From contig JBGQHV010000118.1 in NCBI GenBank assembly GCA_041498155.1, forward strand, positions 1 to 10,618: a stretch of DNA of 10,618 nt, read 5' to 3'. The DNA comes from DASTHG01 sp041498155. GTDB taxonomy: Bacteria > Gemmatimonadota > Gemmatimonadetes > Gemmatimonadales > GWC2-71-9. This document shows positions 6,747 to 10,618 of this stretch, piece by piece (the first letter of the stretch is position 1; every line of letters starts with the position of its first letter). The notes under the pieces were generated by a model. It had not been told where the DNA came from and did no database searches. It saw only the letters and a program-made list of their open reading frames with translations. The translations under genes and the position numbers were made by a program.

Positions 6747-8069
6747 ATGAGCCTCCGAGCCGGTCCCACCCAGCCGGAATCGCAGATGATCGACGACATG
6801 CAACGGGGGGCGTTCGGCTACTTCCTGCACGAGGCCAACGACGCCAACGGATTGGTGCGTGACAAGACCTGCGCGGGCTGGCCCGCGAGCATCGCGGCGG
6901 TTGGGCTGGGGCTCACCGCGTATCCGGTCGGCGTGGAACGGGGGTTTGTCACGCGCACCGAGGCCGCGGAACGAACGCTCACCACGCTGCGGTTCTTCTG
7001 GCGGAGCAAGCAGGGGCCCGAGCCCGACGCGACGGGCTACAAGGGGTTTTACTATCACTTCCTCGACATGCAAACCGGCTCGCGCGCGTGGCAATGCGAG
7101 TTGTCGACGGTCGATTCCGCGCTCCTGCTGGGCGGCATGCTGACGGCCGCGGCGTACTTCGACGGAAAGGCGCCGGCCGAGCGGGAGATCCGCGACCTGG
7201 CCGACCGTTTGTACGCCCGCGTGGATTGGCGGTGGGCCCAGAACGGCGGAGCCACGGTGACCCACGGATGGAAGCCGGAGAGCGGATTCCTTCGCAATCG
7301 GTGGGAGGGATACGACGAGGCGTTGCTGTTGTATGTGCTCGGCCTCGGGTCGCCGACGCACCCGCTTCCCGCGGAGAGCTATCGGGCGTGGGCGTCGACC
7401 TATGAGTGGAAGACCATATACGGAACCCCATTCCTGTACGCGGGACCGCTCTTCACGCACCAACTCTCCCATATATGGATCGATTTTCGGGGCATCCAGG
7501 ACGCCTTCATGCGCGAACACGGGAGCGATTACTTCGAGAATAGTCGCCGCGCCACCCTGGTGCAGCAGCAGTACGGCATCCGCAACCCCGGCGGCTATGA
7601 CCATTACGGTGAACTCTGCTGGGGGATCACCGCGAGCGACGGGCCGGGCGAGATCACCTGGCAAATCGATGGTATCGAACGGCAGTTCTTCGACTACCGG
7701 GCGCGGGCGGTGCCTGACGGCCCCGACGACGGCACGATCGCTCCCTGGGGCGTGGTCGCCTCGCTGCCGTTTGCACCGGAGATCGTGCTGCCCACGATCG
7801 CGGACTTCACCCGGTATCAGCGCGCCGGCGACCATCGGTACGGCTTCAAGGCGACGTTCAATCCGACGTTTCCCGATCCAGGGGGGTTGCCGAATGGCTG
7901 GGTGTCGCCGTGGCACTTTGGTATCAACGAGGGGCCGATCGTGACCATGATCGAGAACTACAAGTCCGGGCTGGTATGGCAATTGATGCGTGCGTGTCGG
8001 TACCTCGTTGCCGGATTGCGGGTGGCCGGATTCACCGGCGGATGGCTGTCCCACGAGCCACGCGGATGA
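6747..8069 (+). CDS. Glucoamylase-like glycoside hydrolase (PF10091, GH144 type)
   Basis: (Alpha/alpha) barrel glycosidase of the family that includes bacterial endo-beta-1,2-glucanases and the hydrolase-like part of cyclic beta-1,2-glucan synthases. With the start at 6747 it has 440 residues; TGAGG at 6737-6741 precedes this ATG. ATG 6723 and GTG 6714 are in-frame alternatives and add 8 or 11 residues. The domain begins at once (MIDDMQRGAFGYF, 14-26; GLVRDKT, 35-41) and fills the protein. Conserved blocks: CELSTVDSALLLGG (117-130), RWEGYDEALLLYVLGLGSPT (185-204), PLFTHQLSHIWIDFRG (234-249), CWGITASDGPGE (291-302), DGTIAPWGVVASLPFAPE (328-345) and FGINEGPIVTMIENYKSGL (391-409). There is no signal peptide or membrane segment, unlike many periplasmic relatives, so it should be cytoplasmic. 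Its TGA overlaps the ATG of pgm, implying coupled translation. Beta-1,2-glucan as substrate is a family-based guess. Confidence 0.9.
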   Translation: MSLRAGPTQPESQMIDDMQRGAFGYFLHEANDANGLVRDKTCAGWPASIAAVGLGLTAYPVGVERGFVTRTEAAERTLTTLRFFWRSKQGPEPDATGYKGFYYHFLDMQTGSRAWQCELSTVDSALLLGGMLTAAAYFDGKAPAEREIRDLADRLYARVDWRWAQNGGATVTHGWKPESGFLRNRWEGYDEALLLYVLGLGSPTHPLPAESYRAWASTYEWKTIYGTPFLYAGPLFTHQLSHIWIDFRGIQDAFMREHGSDYFENSRRATLVQQQYGIRNPGGYDHYGELCWGITASDGPGEITWQIDGIERQFFDYRARAVPDGPDDGTIAPWGVVASLPFAPEIVLPTIADFTRYQRAGDHRYGFKATFNPTFPDPGGLPNGWVSPWHFGINEGPIVTMIENYKSGLVWQLMRACRYLVAGLRVAGFTGGWLSHEPRG

Positions 8070-9715
8070 GGGTTGATCCCCGGGCGGGGAAGCTTCCTGC
8101 GACGTCGACCCTGGTGAACGTGCCGCGGCTGATGAGCGCATACTACACCCGACAACCCGACGTGTCGCTGCCGGCCCAGCGAGTTGCGTTTGGCACCTCG
8201 GGGCACCGGGGCTCGGCACTCGACGTCTCCTTCAATGAACACCACATCCTCGCCATCACCCAGGCCATCTGCGACTACCGGCGACGTCATGCCGGCACGG
8301 GGCCCCTCTTCCTCGGGGCCGACACCCATGCGCTCTCCGACGCCGCCTGCGCGAGCGCCATCGAGGTGCTCGCGGCCAACCAGGTGGACGTCCTGATCGA
8401 CGACGGCGACGGCTACACGCCCACGCCCGTCGTCTCGTACGCCATCCTTACCTACAATCGCGCGCGCACGTCGGACCTTGCCGACGGGATCGTCGTCACG
8501 CCGTCGCACAATCCGCCGCGCGACGGCGGGTTCAAGTACAACCCGCCCAACGGTGGTCCCGCCGATACCCAGGTCACCGACTGGATTCAGGACCGCGCCA
8601 ATACCCTGCTCACGGACGAGCTCCGGGGGGTGAAGCGCATGCCGTTCAGCCGGGCGTGCCGCGCCGCCACCACCCGTCGGCACGACTTCATGGATTCCTA
8701 CATCCGCGACCTCGCGAGGGTCGTGGACATGGATGCGCTGCGCCACGCGGGACTCAGGCTCGGCGTCGATCCCATGGGAGGCGCCGGAGTCCAGTACTGG
8801 GGGCGGATCGCGGAGCGTTATCACGTCCCGATCGCCGTCGTGAGCGACGAGGTGGACCCCACCTTCCGCTTTATGAGCGTCGATTGGGACGGAAAGATCC
8901 GCATGGATTGCTCCTCGCCGTACGCCATGCAGCGCCTCATCGCCCTCAAGGATCGTTTCGATGTCGCGTGGGCGTGTGACACCGATCATGACCGCCACGG
9001 GATCGTGACGAAGGATGCCGGCTTGCTGGACCCCAATCACTATCTGGCCGCGGCCATCGCCTACCTCTTCGCGCACCGGCCCAATTGGCCGGCGAAAGCG
9101 GGCGTCGGTAAGACGGTGGTGAGCACCAGCTTGATCGACCGGGTCGCGGCACGGCTGGGGCGACCGCTCGTCGAAGTGCCGGTGGGATTCAAGTGGTTTG
9201 TCGAAGGCTTCGTCACCGGCAGGCTCGCGTTCGGCGGCGAGGAAAGCGCGGGCGCGTCGCTGCTCCGGCGCGATGGCACGGTCTGGACGACGGACAAAGA
9301 CGGCATTGCTCTCGGCCTTCTGGCCGCGGAGATGACGGCGGTGACGGGCCGCACGCCGAGCGAGCTCTACGACGATCTCACCCGGGAATTCGGAGAGTTC
9401 GCCTACCAGCGCATCGATGCGCCCGCAACGCCAGACCAGAAGGCGGTGTTGCAGCACCTGTCGCCGCAGCAGATCACGGAGATCGCGGGTGACAAGGTCA
9501 GGAGCTTCTTGACGAACGCCCCGGGGAACGGTGCTCCCATCGGGGGACTGAAGGTGATCACCGACAACGGGTGGTTCGCCGTCCGCCCGTCCGGAACCGA
9601 GGACGTCTACAAGCTCTACGCCGAAAGTTTCACAGGGAGCGCCCACCTGAGTCGGATCCAGGAAGAGGCGCAAGCGATCATTCGGAGCGCGTTGCGCGCC
9701 GCTGGGCGGAGCTGA
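8066..9715 (+). CDS. pgm: Phosphoglucomutase (alpha-D-glucose phosphate-specific)
   Basis: Interconverts glucose 1-phosphate and glucose 6-phosphate in the cytoplasm, via a phosphoserine and a bisphosphate intermediate. It has 549 residues, close to E. coli Pgm (546), and aligns with it from the first residues (RAG...LVNV..L...YY), which supports ATG 8066 over longer in-frame starts back to 7910. Domains in order: FGTSGHRGSA (42-51); active-site serine loop VVTPSHNPP with Ser147; metal-binding loop CDTDHDRHG with Asp305, Asp307 and Asp309; sugar-binding FGGEESAGAS (389-398); and the C-terminal phosphate-binding RPSGTED (507-513). All key residues are present. The start overlaps the stop of the GH144-like gene as ATGA. 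Together they suggest that glucose released or assembled in glucan metabolism is connected to central metabolism and nucleotide-sugar supply. No gene follows closely; a hairpin lies just after the stop. Confidence 0.97.
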   Translation: MRVDPRAGKLPATSTLVNVPRLMSAYYTRQPDVSLPAQRVAFGTSGHRGSALDVSFNEHHILAITQAICDYRRRHAGTGPLFLGADTHALSDAACASAIEVLAANQVDVLIDDGDGYTPTPVVSYAILTYNRARTSDLADGIVVTPSHNPPRDGGFKYNPPNGGPADTQVTDWIQDRANTLLTDELRGVKRMPFSRACRAATTRRHDFMDSYIRDLARVVDMDALRHAGLRLGVDPMGGAGVQYWGRIAERYHVPIAVVSDEVDPTFRFMSVDWDGKIRMDCSSPYAMQRLIALKDRFDVAWACDTDHDRHGIVTKDAGLLDPNHYLAAAIAYLFAHRPNWPAKAGVGKTVVSTSLIDRVAARLGRPLVEVPVGFKWFVEGFVTGRLAFGGEESAGASLLRRDGTVWTTDKDGIALGLLAAEMTAVTGRTPSELYDDLTREFGEFAYQRIDAPATPDQKAVLQHLSPQQITEIAGDKVRSFLTNAPGNGAPIGGLKVITDNGWFAVRPSGTEDVYKLYAESFTGSAHLSRIQEEAQAIIRSALRAAGRS

Positions 9716-9724
9716 GCGGTGGGC

Positions 9725-9757
9725 GTCGTGCCTCCGCTGCGTCCATCGCGGCACGAC
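9725..9757 (+). terminator. Candidate hairpin after pgm
   Basis: GTCGTGCC (9725-9732) and GGCACGAC (9750-9757) form a perfect 8-bp stem with a 17-base loop, starting ten bases after the pgm stop. No T-tract follows, so intrinsic termination is doubtful. The position at the end of the operon is the main argument for it. Confidence 0.3.
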
Positions 9758-9865
9758 CCGATCGAGGACCCGATCCGCGCGGCTCGAGGCTGACAGGCCC
9801 TACGGCGCGATCACATGTAGCCGCGGCGGCAAGGAGTTGACAGTGGCCATCGTTCACCGGGATTT

Positions 9866-9872
9866 GGGGGAG
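9866..9872 (+). promoter_or_regulatory. Ribosome binding site of the DUF2945 gene
   Basis: GGGGGAG lies five bases before ATG 9878, the usual spacing, and supports translation of this short gene. Confidence 0.65.
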
Positions 9873-9877
9873 CCGTC

Positions 9878-10099
9878 ATGAAAACAACATTCAAGGTCGG
9901 CGATCACGTGACCTGGAACTCGGAGGCCGGGCAGGTCAGCGGGACCATCATCAAGGTGCACACGAAAAGCGTTGATTACAAAGGGTACACCCACCACGCG
10001 AGCAAGGATGAGCCACAGTATGAAATCAAGAGCGACAAGACCGACCACATCGCCATGCACAAGGGCCCGGCGTTGAAGATGATCCCGGGACCAGGCTGA
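9878..10099 (+). CDS. DUF2945 (hypervirulence-associated protein, Tudor-like domain) small protein
   Basis: A complete 73-residue soluble protein. The whole length matches the DUF2945 family (PF11160): FKVGDHVTWNSEAGQVSGTI (5-24), then GYTHHASKDEPQYEIKSDKT (36-55) and a closing HKGPALK (61-67). The fold is predicted to be a small SH3/Tudor-like barrel. Its molecular role in bacteria is not established, and the family name comes from fungal proteins. There is no signal peptide. The start is fixed by GGGGGAG five bases upstream. It uses more AAG, AAA and AAC codons than its neighbours and is less G/C-extreme, partly because it is Lys-rich. It is followed immediately by the glycosylase remnant and then a DUF488 gene, so it sits in what looks like an accessory patch. 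Confidence 0.85.
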   Translation: MKTTFKVGDHVTWNSEAGQVSGTIIKVHTKSVDYKGYTHHASKDEPQYEIKSDKTDHIAMHKGPALKMIPGPG

Positions 10100-10101
10100 T
10101 A

Positions 10102-10340
10102 CTGCCGGACAAGGATGTCTTTCATGTGCGGCGTTATGGCTCGACCAATTGCTGGCCCGCCTGTCCCAGATTGAACTGCCCCTGCTCATCGGACAGTATG
10201 CCCCAGCGCCGCTTTCCGGGCAGCCGCGGCAAGCCATCGCTGGCCGCGACGGTCACGGCCTGGCCGGAGGACGCTCCTCTATACATGCCACGCCCCCACC
10301 GCTCGCCGCGCCCACGAATCGGCGCGCTGACCGAGCGCCG
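10102..10340 (+). pseudogene. Decayed C-terminal remnant of a uracil-DNA glycosylase superfamily gene
   Basis: No intact gene, but the pieces line up with the C-terminal part of a bacterial uracil-DNA glycosylase family protein (PF03167 type). The first piece, CAALWLDQLLARLSQIELP followed by LLIGQYA, is encoded at 10125-10202. One extra C in the CCCC run at 10201-10204 shifts the frame. The second piece then reads QRRFPGSRGKPSLAATVTAW (10204-10263) and goes on to APLYMPRPHRSPRPR. In intact relatives this region reads roughly YAQ..LG...LT.TV.AW followed by a PHPSPRN motif; that motif is degraded here to PHRSPRP. A 5-base insertion at 10120-10124 may separate a further LPDKDV piece (10102-10119), corresponding to LPPRPE of relatives. 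The N-terminal half, with the catalytic region, is absent. The comparison is from memory of the family, so identity is probable and not proven. Confidence 0.55.
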
Positions 10341-10358
10341 TAGCCAGCGTTGGCGCGT

Positions 10359-10618
10359 ATGATGGCAACGCAGGATTCCGAGCCTGTCGCATTGACCGTG
10401 GGCCATTCGACACGGCCCCTCGCCGAGTTCATTGCTTTGCTGAAGGCTCACTCGGTGGCCCGGCTCATTGACGTGCGTACCGTGCCGCGCTCCCGCCACA
10501 ACCCGCAGTTCGACCGCGACACCCTGCCGGCCGCGCTCGCGGCCGATGGCATCGGCTATGAACACGTTGTCGCCCTGGGAGGCTTCCGTCGCACGCACCC
10601 GGGGTCCCTGAATCTGGG
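10359..10618 (+). CDS. DUF488 family protein, 3' end cut by window edge
   Basis: The first 86 residues of a DUF488 (PF04343) protein; the rest lies beyond the right edge. The start is ATGATG at 10359/10362 with no obvious Shine-Dalgarno, so the exact start is uncertain. Family features are visible: LTVGHSTRPLAEFIALL (12-28), LIDVRTVPRSRHNPQFD (36-52) and GIGYEHVVALGG (64-75), matching the normal N-terminal half of this roughly 170-190-residue family. Biochemical function is unknown for the family. It lies about 20 bases after the glycosylase remnant on the same strand, suggesting the remnant and DUF488 were once neighbours in one transcription unit. Confidence 0.88.
   Translation, partial: MMATQDSEPVALTVGHSTRPLAEFIALLKAHSVARLIDVRTVPRSRHNPQFDRDTLPAALAADGIGYEHVVALGGFRRTHPGSLNL

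Noticed and set aside
6441..8219. 592-codon open frame on the minus strand opposite the GH144-like gene
   Set aside because: It has no recognisable domain and is rich in Arg, Pro, Gly and His. It mirrors the codon bias of a gene with clear family motifs on the other strand.
7958..9754. 598-codon open frame on the minus strand opposite pgm
   Set aside because: An antisense shadow of phosphoglucomutase; its sequence is low in hydrophobic pattern and shows no family motif.
9837..9865. TTGACA (9837-9842) as a -35 box for the DUF2945 gene
   Set aside because: At 17 bases the -10 would be GGATTT, a poor match, and transcription would begin at or beyond the ribosome site.
1..10618. Defence, toxin-antitoxin, biosynthetic or mobile systems
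   Set aside because: No transposase, integrase, CRISPR repeat, toxin-antitoxin pair, nuclease-helicase set or biosynthetic core enzyme could be recognised in any frame.

Overview
The window is high-GC bacterial DNA, densely packed, with strong G/C third-position bias. That bias produces long antisense open frames that are not genes. Nothing here fixes the taxonomy. The mix of prodomain-poor sedolisins, a twin-arginine amidase, a PAP2/diacylglycerol-kinase pair, a GH144-type protein with Pgm, DUF2945 and DUF488 fits a soil Gemmatimonadota-like or other high-GC environmental bacterium, but this is an impression and not a determination. I saw no tRNA, rRNA, CRISPR array, insertion sequence or phage gene.

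Layout. (1) Positions 1-4390, minus strand, are a block of exported hydrolases. A Tat-type amidase-signature enzyme (4390 to 2897) is followed by two tandem paralogous S53 (sedolisin) peptidases, at 2761 to 1421 and from 1201 off the left edge. The paralogs share the signal peptide, the catalytic motifs and even the leader upstream of the start codon, so this is a tandem duplication that included regulatory DNA. Both lack room for the usual S53 propeptide. (2) Positions 4391-4513 are a divergent intergenic region. (3) Positions 4514-6072, plus strand, hold a PAP2 phosphatase overlapping a diacylglycerol-kinase-family lipid kinase by GTGA. The kinase appears to have lost its normal C-terminus. 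It converges on, and overlaps, a small secreted PDZ protein (6281 to 5970, minus) that is also cut off inside its domain. The two losses meet at about 5940-5985, which suggests a deletion junction. (4) Positions 6282-6746 have no supportable gene. (5) Positions 6747-9715, plus, hold a cytoplasmic glucoamylase-like protein (PF10091/GH144 type) translationally coupled by ATGA to a full-length phosphoglucomutase, a compact glucan and glucose-phosphate unit. (6) Positions 9716-10618, plus, hold a complete DUF2945 gene, a decayed and frameshifted C-terminal remnant of a uracil-DNA glycosylase superfamily gene, and the start of a DUF488 gene that runs off the right edge.

How they work together (inference): the left block suggests extracellular or periplasmic peptide and amide scavenging. 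The middle pair interconverts phosphorylated and unphosphorylated lipids at the membrane. The GH144-like/Pgm pair links glucan turnover to the glucose-1-phosphate/glucose-6-phosphate pool. The right end looks like accessory DNA undergoing decay. I did not find a convincing new multi-gene system. The strongest leads are the duplicated prodomain-less sedolisins, the signal-less GH144-like/Pgm unit, the double truncation and the glycosylase remnant.
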